Assembly: GCA_022592435.1 (NCBI GenBank)
Contig: JABYQS010000267.1
Location: 1-39,352 of the forward strand
Direction: 5' to 3'
Source: Cerioporus squamosus
Lineage: Eukaryota; Basidiomycota; Agaricomycetes; Polyporales; Polyporaceae
Length of the DNA: 39,352 bases
Shown in pieces: positions 1 through 12,297 of this stretch. The position numbers and the translations under genes are program-made. Each line of letters begins with the position of its first letter. Position 1 is the stretch's first letter. The notes beneath the pieces are model-generated. The model saw nothing but the letters and a program-made list of their open reading frames with translations, searched no databases and was not told the DNA's origin.

Positions 1-1966
1 AATCGTCGCGGCAGAGCGCGGCAGCGCGCCCACCATAACCGGCCATCGAGACACCCACTGTGCAGACCTTCGATGCCGGCTATAGCAACAAGCATAACAC
101 AAAGCTCGCATCGCACTGCGGCGCAGAGTTTCACGCCAGGCTAAGTAGTGCTGAGGCTCAGGGGCTGCGACTGAGGTGAGGACCCTTGCAGCTCCGCGAC
201 GTGCCAGCAGCCGAGACGATTCGCGCTCTGCCAGTCGCCGTGTCCCGCCGAGCCAGCACGTCCGATAGACTGGGGGTCACTGCTCGCCACGCGCCGTAGC
301 GCCCTCCCGCATCCCGGCCGTAGCGTGTCCGAAGCCGAGGACGAGCTGCGGGAAAGAAGCGTACCTGTCGGAAGTGCGTCGCCTCCTCCGCGCGGCACGG
401 CGCGCATGGGTGTGCCAGGACAGGACTAGGGCCCCGGCGGGGTTCCAACGTCGACGTCGAGCACGAGGGCTCTCGCGAGGTAGGACTGAGGATCGGGCCT
501 AGAGCCTAGGAGAGACCAGTTGGGAGGTCGGAAAGGCGAGGTCCCGGCACGCGTCACCGAAGGGGAGGTCTGCACGCCATCGGGGGTGTCACTGTCTCTC
601 CAGGCTCGAGCCTCTGGGACAGATGAGCTCATACATATGCGCTGCCGATGTCTTCGAATGGCGAGGAGGAGAAGGTCGAACGGCCCCCCGGGGTGCCTCG
701 AGGCTGCGTTCTGGCGATACAGTGGGGTCCAAGTCAGAAGCAGCGCGGCACGTACTGGCAGGAGGTCGAGGGTTAGTGGGTTGCCGTACGTACAGACTAC
801 CACTGCTTGCGCTTACTCGGAGGCCCGAGGGCGGGTCTGTGCACTGTACACGTTTCCGTGCAGGACGCCTCCGAGGCTCTGCGCTGTCAGGCAGGAGAGA
901 TACTGTCCAGATCGACCGAGCGAACTCCTGTTCGCAGCCGTCGACCGACTCGAGCATCCGGTCCTGGCGGGCTTGTTATTCGCTGGGCTGAGGATTTGGA
1001 AGCCAAAGAGCCTTCTTGGAGTCCTGGTCGCGCAGGCGCGAGAAAAGGAGTTAGCCCACCATGTTGATTGCGGGTGTCTCGGGTATCAAGTTTCTCCTCG
1101 ATCTCCCTATAAGTCAGGCAAGTCAGCCTTTTCTCTGTCTGTTCTCCCTTCACAATGCTTCGACTCACAAGAAAGCACTGACAGGAAGTACTGAGGGTGG
1201 CCAGCTCAGGTGCGGTTGACGGTGAATGGATGGAAGCGCTCAAGAGCCTGACGTTTGCCCGCTTCGGCAAACGGGCCGTGTCCGGTGAGTGCATGTTCGA
1301 TGTTCGAGCCTGTGCGATGTCAAGTTCATTTCCGCTGAAGCCCCTACAGTCCGCACCATTACCTCGACTTGACCTCGACTCTGACCACACCTACCATCCC
1401 CGACGTCTACGGCGACGAGAAGGACGACGACAGCGACGTCACGATCTCTTCAGCCGTTCCTCTCCGAACTTCTGCATCTTGCAGCTCGCTTCGGGTTCGC
1501 TTAGATCTGCATCTTATATACCAAGTCGGATTCCGCCATCCTTATTGTCTACGCCTCAATCCGACATCGACGAGTACACTCACCTTCGCCCATCTGCTGC
1601 TCTGAACTCGTTAAGGACTGTCGCGGGAGACGGAGCGCTGCGGAGGACGTTGACGGGCTGGTCTGACAGGTGTTCAGGGCGGATAGCCTGAATAATATTG
1701 GGTCTGCGCTGCTCCGCCCGCTTTCTCTGACCACAACTCTCGCAGCAGCTCGTACGCTCGAAGACACGTAGAAGATACCCTGCGATCACGCTCTCAGACT
1801 CATCTCGCGACTCTCATCTCCCGGACGAACACATTCACACCCGTGCCAGCCTTCCGGGAAGCAGCGGCCGTCCATTCAACGACTGTATACATAACACCCA
1901 CCGCCATCCCAGACAGCGTGTAGCACCTCCCTGTCATCTACTCCCATCCGCTCGCCGACATCCACC
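1..1966. other. No recognisable gene; upstream region of cdc4
   Basis: Open frames of up to about 220 codons exist on both strands, but they overlap each other, have arginine/serine-rich compositions typical of GC-rich non-coding DNA, and show no family motif. The last 170 bases before the cdc4 start are pyrimidine-rich (runs of ctc, cat, acc), as is common in basidiomycete promoters and leaders. The stretch may hold the cdc4 promoter and 5' leader, or part of a gene I cannot recognise. Confidence 0.5.
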
Positions 1967-4115
1967 ATGGCCTCGTCGCAAGCACCACCCACTCTGTACA
2001 TGCCCATAGTCCCTCCCCCGACCCCAGCGCCGTCCCCTCCACCAGGACAGCCCTCATACCACAACGGCGACCCGACGATACTGGCCCATGTCTCCGCCTT
2101 CGCCACCCTCTCCCCCGCTGCGCGACGGCAGCATCTACACGCGCTCATCCAAGAATGCACGCCCTCCGAGCTCCTCTTTCTCTCCACCACGATCGCACCC
2201 CTGCTCAAGCGGGACTTCCTCCGCGCGCTCCCACCCGAGGTCTCACTACACATCCTCAACTTCATCGACGACCCGCGGACGCTGGCGCGCGCCGCCCGCG
2301 TGAGCCGGTACTGGAACGAGCTGCTCGAGGACGACTGCCTGTGGAAGGCGATGTGCGTGCGTCATGGCTTCTCGCGCGACGCGGACGCAGTGGAGAGCTA
2401 CCGCCGAGACCAAGGGCTCGACGGACGCAGAAGCAGCTCGCTCGCTTTGTCAGGTGTGGGTCAGCCGGAGGCTGACCGGGACGCGGCGAGGGTGCCCGTG
2501 GGCCTGCCTCCCGTGCGCGCGGAGATAGACAGCTTCCCGTTCCGCAAGTTCTTCATTTACGAGCATCTTCGCAGTGAGTCGCGCCCCTCTTCTGGAATGT
2601 GCTGTGTAGCTTGTCCTGACGCAGCGATCAGCGTCGAACTGGCTGCAGCGAGGTCGGCTGTTGCGGATACATCGTGCTCCACTTCATCCTCCTGTCTCCC
2701 AAGACCCGAACGCGCCCAATGCCGCCCAAGCACCCGTGGCGAACCCCGCGATCCCGACGTCGATCGCGATAGACTCCTCGTGGGTCGTGGTCGGTCTCGC
2801 CAACAGCCGCATTCACATATTCAGTGCGAAGACAGGCGTCCTCAGCCGCACCCTGGTCGGGCACGAGTCTGGCGTCTGGGCGGTCTCGCTCGTCACGGAA
2901 GGCGGACGTCCTGCGTCTACAGGAGTGCCTCTGAGCGACAACTACGGCGACCCGCTCGTGGCGAGTGCGCCGCAGGATGCCATGGTGCCACCAATATTGA
3001 GGTATGCGCTCGGCCTGGAGCATCCAGCGAAAGCGACCGACGTCGCGCCCGACCCGTTCGCTGACGGCAAGCCCGCCGAACCGCCCCCCTTCGGCAAGCC
3101 AAGCTACCCTGGCGGCGCGTCCGACGGATGGGGACAGCCCAACGCGCTGGTCGTCAGCGGCGGATGCGACAAGGAGCTGCGTGTTTGGGACGTCCGATCA
3201 GGGTAGGTGCTGTCTGTCGCAGCGCACGCATTATCCATCCACCCGCTGACGTTTTCGGCCCAGGTACTGCATTTACATCCTGCGCGGGCACACATCGACT
3301 ATACGCTGTCTCAAGGTCTTGCACGGCCGCCCGGTGGCGATCTCCGGCTCGCGCGACCGCACTTTGCGTGTATGGGACATCCAGCGTGGGCGCCTCCTGC
3401 GCGTGCTCGAGGGCCACACGCAGAGCGTGCGATGTCTCGACGCGTGCGGCAACCGGGTCGTCAGCGGGAGCTACGACTGCACGTGTCGGGTCTGGGACGT
3501 CGACACGGGCGCGTGCCTGCATGTTCTGCGCGGCCACTTCCACCAGATCTACACTGTTGCGTTCGATGGCCTGCGGATCGCGAGCGGCGGGCTCGACACG
3601 ACCGTCCGGGTGTGGGACGCAGCAACTGGGTGAGTCCGTCTGCAGCACCTATGGCAGACACCTCCGAGTCGGCGAACTGACATGCGATTTGATCTCGCAG
3701 CGCCTGCCTCGCACTCCTCCAGGGCCATACCGCGCTCGTGTGCCAGCTGCAGCTCACCCCGACGATGCTCGCCACGGGGGGCTCTGACGGACGGGTCATC
3801 ACGTTCTCGCTCAAGGACTCGACGTTCGGCGTGGTGCAGCGGCTTGCGGCGCACGACAGCTCGGTGTCCGGCCTGCAGCTCGACGAGCGCTTCCTCGTGA
3901 CGAGCGGGAACGACGGGCGGGTGCGGCTGTACGAGTTCGAGCTCGCGGCGGCCCCGAGCGCGTTCGAGCCGCAGTGTCGGTTCGTGCGCGACATGTGCGA
4001 GCCGAGCGAGAGCGTGTGGAAGGTCGCGTACACGAGGGAGACGTGTGCGATCTTGAGCAAGAAGGCGGGCAAGATGGTCGTCGAGATCTGGAGCTTCAAG
4101 CCGGACTGGGAGTGA
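1967..4115 (+). CDS. cdc4: Cdc4/Fbw7-type F-box and WD40 protein
   Basis: Substrate receptor of an SCF ubiquitin ligase; family members bind phosphorylated cell-cycle regulators through the WD40 propeller and Skp1 through the F-box. Four exons (1967-2573, 2632-3202, 3264-3629, 3701-4115) join in frame to 652 residues. A proline-rich N-terminus is followed by an F-box near residues 86-130 (RALPPEVSLHILNFID), then the NW...RG linker seen in Cdc4/Fbw7, then WD repeats with clear GH...WD units (SGSRDRTLRVWD, SGSYDCTCRVWD, SGGLDTTVRVWD). The C-terminal LQGHTALV block and the closing VWKVAY...VEIWSF resemble Cdc4 more than Met30/SconB. A proline/glycine-rich insertion of about 80 residues sits between the first two blades. 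All introns are GT-AG and 58-71 nt. The start ATG is the first in frame and is preceded by CACC. No frame damage is seen. Confidence 0.9.
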
Positions 4116-4462
4116 TTGCGTTGCGCTTTCGGTTTCCATCTCGATATCGCTGTGGGCTTTCTTCTGCCGCGTTAGCCCTCGACTTTATCTGCTTTTTTCA
4201 CCGCCTACCACCATTCGCTGCTGCTCGGAAATGTTGTTTTCTGAGACGTTATTATTCGCTGGCCGGAGACAGGGACGCTGTAGACTCGTTCTTGTATGTG
4301 GGGGATGTTGACGTCGATATTCTCATCGTCCTCGTGTATACCACCTACATAACTCTGACATACTGTACGCATCGCTATGCTATGGGAAAGTGTAATCCAA
4401 TGGAATTATATACTAATTGTCCTGTGAATACTGTCCAAGCGTCCATGTCCTGTGAGTAATGT
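4116..4462. other. Convergent 3' intergenic region
   Basis: Sequence between the stop codons of cdc4 (+) and the ABC transporter (-). It is more AT-rich than the genes (for example the stretch near 4400-4418) and presumably carries both 3' UTRs and poly(A) sites; no canonical AATAAA is obvious. A 28-bp imperfect tandem repeat begins at 4419 and runs into the transporter stop codon. Confidence 0.6.
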
Positions 4463-4474
4463 TCAAGCGTCCGT
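4419..4474. repeat. 28-bp imperfect tandem repeat over the ABC transporter stop codon
   Basis: Units 4419-4446 and 4447-4474 match at 24 of 28 positions. The second unit contains the transporter stop codon (4463-4465) and its last codons, so the first unit is a diverged copy of the gene end lying just downstream of it. It probably arose by slippage or a small local duplication. Confidence 0.7.
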
Positions 4475-7400
4475 GGTCCTCTCAGCCATGGCTCGTAGCG
4501 CGGCTCTGTCCCCGCTCTCGTTCACCAGCGCACTGAATAGACCATATTTGTCTTTGAGCAGCTCGGCCGGGGGACCGAACTCGGCCTGTATGCGTGTGTC
4601 GTCAGTAGCGATCAGACTGCACTCGGAGGCATATGCACTCACGACGCGCCCGGAGTCCAAAACCAACTACAATCCCGACAGTCAGTTGCCATTTGTCAAC
4701 AGCCTTCTGCGAGAACGCAGCAACACTCACAATCTGGTCAGCATCCATAATCGTCTGCAGTCGGTGTGCGATGGTCAACACTGTCGTATCTCTGCTCACT
4801 GCCTCCCGAAGCGACCTCTGGATGACGGCGTCCGTCTCGTAGTCTGCTCATAGTCGAATGAGATCGGGCAGTCCAACACATGTGCATCTTGTCACCATCA
4901 CGCACCGATGGCCGAAGTAGCCTCGTCAAGGATGAGCAGCTTGCTCTGCCGCGCGATCGCCCTTGCGAGAGCCAGGATCTGCCGCTGCCCGACGGACAGG
5001 TTGCCGCCGCCGCTTGAGATCTGCGAGTCGAGAGTGATGCGGCCCTCGTCTCCCTCGCCCTGGAGGGAGAAGAGCCCGGAAGCGCGGAGGGCGTCGTTCA
5101 GCACTGCGTCGTCGAACTCGGAGAAGGGGTCGAGGTTCTGGCGCAGCGTGCCGCTAAGGAGCTCGGGCTATGAAGCGGAGTGGTCAGCATCTGGTCTCCT
5201 ATAGTGGTTCAGGTTATACTGACCATTTGAGGGATGATAGTAATCTTGGACCGCAGCGCGTCGACGTTGACGGAGTCGGTCAGGATTCCGTCGTAGTATA
5301 CTCGGCCCTCGGTGTGAATAAGACGCAAGAGCGAGAGGGCCAACGAGCTCTGCGAAGTGCACATCAGGAGTAGTTAGACCATTCCGATTCGTGTAACTTG
5401 AAGTGATCTGTGAGTTACCTTCCCGCTTCCGGTACGCCCAACTGTGAGCGGGTAAGCAAACTTCGTGACAAGGGTTCAACGGTGTGCCACTCACCAATCC
5501 CGACACGTTGACCAGATTTCACCTCGAAAGATACGTCATGCAGGACACGAGGCCCATCCTGCACAGTGATCAGTCCCATATGAACACCGCGCCGATGTTA
5601 TCTGCCTACCGCTGAGTACCGAGCCGAGAGGTTCTCTACTCGGAGACTGCCGCTGGCAGGCCAATATGCTGGAGGTATTCCTGCGGGGGTGGGAGCTGGC
5701 TCGTGCTCGATATGCAGGTACTGTTCCACCCGTTCGAGACTGGGAGTAACGTCAGTGCGACGTTCGGATTACCGCCTACTTTGACATACCTGTTGCCTAT
5801 ACGAAATAGTTCGGGGGTCAGTTAGTCCGGAGAGCAGCGATATACATAATGGGACGCACTATGAACTTCGACCTCGTTGAAGAGACGAAGCCACGAGAGG
5901 ATCATGCTGCTGAATCCCACTGTTTCCCGAATCAGATCATAGGGTGGAACAAAGTTAAGATTGCAACATACCGGCCTTGATCAAGGCAAATCCTGTCAGG
6001 GCCGCTTTGGCACCGGGCCCGTAAACGAGGTAGGATGCAAGAGAGGCAGAAAATATTGCGGCGAGCACCTCAAAGCGTAATGCAACCCATCTGGATAATA
6101 CGTAAGCATGCAATCCCAAAGTAAGCGAGATATCGAGACCTGTTGAGGGTGTAGAACGTGCGTGAGGCACGAGTGTAGTTGTCGAGCTTGAGGTAGGACT
6201 CATGTATGAAGCGCTCTTGCGCGCCATACGCCCGGATAGTAACTGTGGGTAGGTCAGCGTCCAGCTCAACAGGATCGGGATTGACGACTGACTGAGTCCA
6301 GTCAAGCTCGTGCTGAGGTGTCCGAGGATGGGCGCGCGAGTGTTGCTCATCTCTCGCTTGACAGGGAGCTGCGCCTTCAGGTAGATCTGTCCCCACCAGC
6401 CACCAACCCCGGCTGATGTAGCTCCCACCACGGAGAAGATGGGTGCGATGGAGACGATCGTAGCGAAACCAACCAGGATCGAGGCCGTCGTCTCATACAG
6501 ATTGTAAAGAAGGGCCGACAGCGGACCGTCGACTGTGAGATTCATGAGCAAGCAGTGGAGGGGAATGAGTTTCAGCGAGGTACACACTTGTCTGGATATC
6601 CTGAGTGCAGCGAGCGATGATACGCGACGTGGGGGTCGTGTCCAGCCACCTACGATGCATTCAATGAATGTTGTCTGGCAAAGAGTAATTCCGGACGTGT
6701 TACCTCAATGTCGCATGGAGGACGGATCCGATGAGAGACTTGTGGATTTTTTGACAGGCCCTCATCATACCAAAGAGATAGATGATGAAGCTGACCCAGC
6801 GGAAGGTGTAGTCCAGACCGATGAGCGCAAGGTACACGCCAAGATAGCTTTACGACGAGAGATGAGGAGTATTACGAAGCGACATGGGTCGACCACTCAC
6901 TAGGCATTTGAGACTGTCGATCGGTCGTGGTCTTCGTACTGCTGTGCCCAATGGCCCAACCAGTATGGTTGCATGGTGTTGATCGATGAGCATAGCAAGA
7001 GGCCGACGGTGACGGAGCCCCAGAAGACGAGGGGGTGACCGCCGCTCAGGTCCGAGAAGTAGGCGTTGACTAGATGTATGTCAGTGCTGAGGTATAACAC
7101 AGGAACAGACATCCGGCTTCACCTGTACTCCGACTGACGTGGCCTGTCGAGATCTCTTCGGGAGCCACCAACTTCCCTTGTCCGCTGTTCGTGGGCTTCT
7201 TGAATCTGCGCCACTACTGATGTCTACGATGTCCGTCGCAATCTCCTCCTGCTCGACCTTGATTTCCTTAGATAGGGTTGCATCTTCCTGCAGAACGCAA
7301 GACCATCTGCCTTGGGTGGCAATCCTCCCTTCCTGACCTAGGCATACGACGTAGGAGGCGACGCCCTCGACGACAGCAACATTGTGCGTCTGTGAACTCG

Positions 7401-10400
7401 TCAATGTCGCCCATCGCAATAAGGGTCATCCTACTACGTACGACCAAGATAATGGTGCGCCCGCGAACCAGGTCGCCCTTCAGACACTTCTCGACGATCC
7501 AGCGTGCAGTGTGGACATCCAGCGCAGCAAAGACCTGCAGGAATTGTCAGCTTCATGCATATCGATCGACATGCTGCCTGGAAGCTCACGTCGTCTAAAA
7601 GTAGAGTCTCTGCGGACGAGTACACCGCTCTGGCAAGAGAAACGCGGGCCTACATGAAGAAAAGTGAGTTTTGAGCTCTATTCGCAGGCGCGTGTGCTAC
7701 CTTCTGACCACCACTGTATACAAGGTGTCAGCATTTCTGGTCCGAGTCCCATGGGAAGATAGAGTGACGCACCTTAGCGTCAGACCTCGTTCACCAACTT
7801 CGGTTTCGTCGCCACAGTCAAACAAGCTGAGGTCATGCTCTAGCCCGCATTGTTGTATGACTGTGAGGTACTATTTGTCAGTATGCCTCCTGCAACTTTA
7901 TCGGGTAAGTGCTGATTTACCTTGCTGATAGCGTGCTTCATCATAAGGACTGCCGAAAAGAATGTTCGTCTGCACAGAGGTTGAGAGGCCTCGTTTAGCA
8001 CAAGCAGTAGACAGTGACATACCTTGATGGTGTCGCTCAGTATCCAGGACTCCTGAGGCACGTACGCTACTCCTCTCGAGCGCGGCAAGCCGATGAACGA
8101 CTCTAACCCGTTCGGGATCGCATGCATCTCCCCTAGACAAGAACATCAGCCTGCTGGAGACGACCGCATAGACAACGGTGCGCATACCAAGCAAAGCTAG
8201 TAACAGCGCGGTCTTGCCTGATCCGGTCGGTCCGACGACAAGATTGACATTCCCTTGTTCAAACATCACCTCGTCGATTCGCAGTTTGAAGGCACGAGTC
8301 GACGGCGAAGCTGAGGACTCGAGGCTTTGTTCAGACCAGGCGAACGTCGTCGCGCGGATTCCGAGCACATCGTCTCGAGCGGCGACCCGAGTGTACGGCT
8401 CAGCGGGAGTGAACTCGTCAATGAGTTCAGTCTGCGGCAACGATCCTGAGTATGCATCCCGAACGAGCGATAGACAACGAACATACGTGCTGTAGGAATT
8501 CCGATACTCGCTCCAAGGAGACCTTCGCTGCAGGCAGTCGACACTATTTCAGCCCTGGCGCGATCGATATGCGAGTCATTGACACCTACCTTGGACCATC
8601 GAGGGGAAGAGACGCATGCACGCACGCACGTTTTCGCGCAAGGCACCGAAGACTGTACAACTCTGAGTCCGCAGCTGGTGGCGCGAGAGGCATAGTTCTA
8701 CTCACCGGATATGGCCGAGTACACCCGAGAGGCTGTTAGGGAATCAGCGGACCATACAAGTCATAGATGGAGCGACAGCCACTTGCCCGTGAGTGCGTTC
8801 TTCATGACTACCGTCTATTGTCGCTCGGTCAACGACCATTCACGCACGAGAGAACGCAAACTCACATAAGTGAAGAACGTGGAGACCATGACGATGATGG
8901 GGATAATATAGCTGTGGGTTCAAGAGCATTCAACACAGCACGATAGCGCGGGACAAGCCTGAGCATACGTACTGCACGTTGGCGCTAAGCACCTGGGCAG
9001 CCTTGAACTTGAATATACTCTTGAGTTCTTCTTGACGCTTTTCATCGATCCTGTTGGCAGTGCGTTCTTCCCAGGCGAACAGTTTGATCATGCGGATGAC
9101 GGTGACAGCTGTGAGGTCGCATTAGTTTGCGATGCGGGCAGTGGAGTGCTTATGCAGTACGGTATACGTACTTTCCGAGATCTCTTGAACGCGAGCGTCC
9201 GTCTACGAGCGCGTTAGCTCAGTTCAGTGAATCCACGCAGTGAGAATTCTCACCATCTTCATTTTTCTCCTCTGAATCTTCTGCATCCATGCAATGCAAT
9301 ACCCAGGGACAGGCCACAAGGCGATCATGACGGCCAACCCGACAAACGCGCTACGTTCCCTCCACTCAGCACCGCAGACGAGTATCGACAGAGGGGACGT
9401 ACCTCCAGCCGAGCAGGGCATACAAGAAAACAATGCAGGCGCCGATCCAGATCGGCGCGAATACTGCGGCTCCGACTGAGTACAGGAATGCGGGCAGATA
9501 CAGTGGGACGTACGGATCTGCAAGAACTCCCTCCCTTCCAGGAGGTTTTCAATGTCGCTAGTGGCGAGGTTGAAGAGCTTCCCGCTGAAATTCTTGCTAG
9601 CCTTCTGCGGCCCACCCGAAGATGGCTCTTCCGAGCCCTTCTGGCTGGTATCTACGTCCGCCTTCACTCGAACGCGTAAGGCATGGTTGTAGACCAGTTG
9701 CGTGAGCATCGCGCTAGCTTGCACCCAAGCTCTCCCCTATGGAAGCGGTGTCTATCAGAAAACAAATTGAAGATCATAGAATTCTTTGGCGCACGCACAG
9801 CGAGGAACATGTAGAAGTTCATCGCCCCTTGACTGATCAGCGGCCCGAGCGACAGCCATGCAATCCAAATCCATGGTCGAATCGTCGCGTCTGCACCGCC
9901 TGTCTCCAGATATCTGAGTGCTCGTCAGCATTCGCAGGACAGCGCGCAGTGAATATAGAGCGTACTGCAGCAGATGATATACGCCGAGGGGGCTCAAGAA
10001 ATTGGCCACAATCTAGTACTGTCAGACTTTGTGAAAACGCCCATGGTGAGCGGGATGAGGCTTACCCGGATGATGTAACATATGGAAAACATCAGGTATT
10101 CAGATCCTAGGTGCGAATTAGAGCAAAGACAGACCCTCATACAAGACCTCAACTCACGGAAGACGTAGAGTAGGCCGAAAAGCAAGCCTTTCGGTTTCTC
10201 TGCGACGAATGGATCGAGAGTCTATCATTCATGATAAGTCAACGCTAGCGTGTCCTTCGATTGAATACGCACCCGGAAGCTACGTTCGACCAGGTAGTCG
10301 GTACGGTCGTAGTCCGCGAGCGGCGGCAGCTTGTCGAACGGACAGTGTGCCATCTTCGACGCTTCCCAGATGAACTTCTCTATAAATACATATGTTACCA

Positions 10401-11278
10401 GTGACAGTGGAGACGCTGTCTGTTCAGGACTCGATTCGCTCTCCTGGAGACTGGGGATCAACTGATGGACGCAACATGAACAACCAGGCTCGATGTCTTA
10501 CGCACTTCTTTGCCAACAGAGATGCGTTGCCGCGGTGTGAGTAAAGGAACAAGTATCCCTGCAAGTGTAAGGGCGCAGATTTCGACCCAGAGGATCCATC
10601 CTTTTGAAGCATCCGCGGGGACCAGCGTATACGTTGCCAGAGGCCAGATGTCGCGATACACGTAGACAATCCAGACGGCCAGCAAGACCAGAGACGTATG
10701 CACTCCCAACAACCCATCGAAGGGATTGTGGGCGATTATTGACGCAAAAGAGATCCCGGATATGTATGCCTAAACGGAGTCGTTGGTCAGTACTTCAGTC
10801 CGACGATGCGCAAGCTGCGCCGTTGAAAGGCCAAGGCGTCGGTCATGCCACGTACGTATACAGCTATGAGACTGAGATTCAGAAGATATGCCTCGCCTTC
10901 CGATTTGCCTGTGACCGTCGTCACTACAGACAGAGCCAGCAACAAGACACATAGCAGCAGGCGAGAGACCTGGAACTTCAGAAGAGCGCGTCTCTCTCGC
11001 GACTCGGCGGCTGTTCGTTCGAATTTAGTCGGGCCGTTCCGGGGCGTTTCGTGACCAGCAAGCTTCGCGCGTATGGGCGGAGCGAGGCGTACGGCGATCT
11101 GTGTGAGCGAAACGAAGAGTGACACTGTTGCTGCTCCTGCTGGTAGCGCGACAATGCGGTTTGGAAGCCTACCGACACGAAAAGTATGAGTGTGAGCAAG
11201 CTGCAACTTCGGTACGACGCGATCACCGAACGACACCTACCAGGACGGAATGTCAAACCCTCCCGACAATGGCTGCAT
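4463..11278 (-). CDS. ABCC/MRP-type full ABC transporter
   Basis: Predicted ATP-driven exporter of conjugates or drugs in the plasma or vacuolar membrane. Order: hydrophobic N-terminal domain, TMD1, NBD1, linker, TMD2, NBD2. NBD1 has Walker A GPTGSGKT (about 8210-8233), Q-loop region VPQESWI, signature LSGGQK and Walker B TLLLDD. NBD2 has [26 protein letters not shown] and the H-loop AHR. TMD2 reads through conserved blocks such as SVKREMSN-like [16 protein letters not shown] and [10 protein letters not shown] count about 42 exons; every junction I checked restores frame and a family-like sequence. Exon 1 is 11241-11278 and joins PS-W to LPNRIV. Oddities: 7-nt (5790-5796), 13-nt (7701-7713) and 23-nt (5419-5441) exons and one GC-AG intron. 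In the NBD1-TMD2 linker near 7175-7257 the frame must move: either one G is missing from a GGG run (7175-7177) or a weak-donor 44-nt intron (7214-7257) is used. The sequence resembles basidiomycete MRP paralogues more than yeast Yor1 or Ycf1, but substrate cannot be inferred. Confidence 0.93.
5419..5441 (-). other. 23-nt exon carrying the NBD2 Walker A motif
   Basis: Minus-strand exon flanked by an acceptor ending CACAG and donor GTAACT. It supplies most of GRTGSGK; the next exon continues SSLALSLL. Frame closes on both sides. Confidence 0.8.
5790..5796 (-). other. 7-nt microexon of the ABC transporter
   Basis: On the minus strand the exon is GCAACAG, preceded by ...CGTATAG and followed by GTATGTCAA. 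Using it gives [16 protein letters not shown], which fits the conserved EVE-NSLER block of ABCC TMD2/NBD2 junctions. Skipping it deletes the Asn and breaks frame (7 nt is not a multiple of 3). Confidence 0.8.
7701..7713 (-). other. 13-nt microexon encoding the NBD1 signature
   Basis: On the minus strand TGGTGGTCAGAAG lies between acceptor ...TATACAG and donor GTAGCACAC. It converts upstream ...GLTL-(AG) and downstream [10 protein letters not shown] into the continuous signature [16 protein letters not shown]. Without it NBD1 has no LSGGQ motif. Confidence 0.85.
8733..8786 (-). other. GC-AG intron in the ABC transporter
   Basis: The donor reads ACGG/GCAAGT and the acceptor CTAACAG, 54 nt. Splicing here gives [15 protein letters not shown], matching the MK..LTAS.VFSS block of ABCC proteins. 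The nearest GT donor (4 nt into the intron) gives a sequence that no longer matches the family. Confidence 0.8.
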
Positions 11279-12297
11279 GGTCACCAACGACGCCATGTCT
11301 GGGTCGGACAAGGCTTGCAGCTGGACGGAGAAGGCACGCCATGTCGTCTATATATTCGTGGGGTTGACGCTAGTGGTCGCCCTCAAGTAGCCGTTGCACT
11401 GCCTCTGACTATCTAACGGTCTCACGCTAAGGAACAAGCCCGCCTCGAGCTCCCGCGGCCTCACTCAGACCTGCTTAGACGGGCCCAAGTCCGTAAGTAT
11501 ATACGACGTGAACAGAACTTGGTCAAATTCTGACTACTCTCACGACGGCTCGGTACACCCGTACTACTTAGCGGCGGGCGTAGATTGTGCGCAGGCACTA
11601 TCTCTGAGCCTGAGGTTGCAGAGTGCGCGTGGGGCCGACGTCGTGTCGCGCGTCCGACACTCGGGGATTTGATATGAACCCGTCGCAACAATCTGCGCCA
11701 GACTAATAGTGAGATATGGCGTGCAGCAGCGGACTCGGACGGCAGTAAAAAAGAGCTACACTTGGGGGCGAAGCCACTAGCTTGACGTTCATACCCCGTA
11801 CCAGTCTTCTGACGGAAGTATTGTCGTCCCAGGTCGTCCCCTGTTCGCAGTTCAACGTTCAGAGGGCGGAGAGCATCTCGGAACTTGATGCTGGCCTTCC
11901 CGATCGCAAGCGCAGCTGCTATTCTTGGTCGCGTGCACTATCATCATACCCTCCTGTGTCGACTATCGTACGAAATACTAATTGGCTTTGCCGAGGCAGT
12001 GGCGAAATCCTCTATACAAAGCTTTCCCAGAGTGTCTGAGTAGTACATCGTCTTCCGATCAGAGTGAAATCAGGCTAGGAATACTGCCAAACGATGTCAG
12101 TTTCCGAGCATACACATTGCACCACGTGAGCGCGAAGCTTGTCGAAGAGGGACGCGCGTCGCGGTCCTGCAAGTTTGCTAGACGGAACCACGACCGCCTG
12201 TGTAACTTCAAGTTGTAAGTGCTCTCTCATTTTGATGTGGTTCGCACACACGCCGGCCGCAAGGCTCACAAGGGGCATCACAACAGAAAGACCCAGC
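11279..12297. other. Divergent intergenic region, ABC transporter / F-box gene
   Basis: About 1 kb between the start codons of the ABC transporter (-) and an F-box gene (+), so it should hold both promoters. I see no coding motif, RNA gene or long repeat. A TATA-like stretch lies near 11348-11355. Confidence 0.6.
11348..11355 (-). promoter_or_regulatory. Possible TATA element of the ABC transporter
   Basis: The stretch ctatatat on the plus strand reads as ATATATAG on the transporter strand, 70 bases upstream of its start codon. Position and sequence fit a TATA box, but a single such match in 1 kb is weak evidence. Confidence 0.3.

Noticed and set aside
520..1194. Long open frame of 224 codons on the plus strand
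   Set aside because: Overlapped by equally long frames on both strands, Arg/Ser/Cys-rich, no family motif; typical of GC-rich non-coding DNA.
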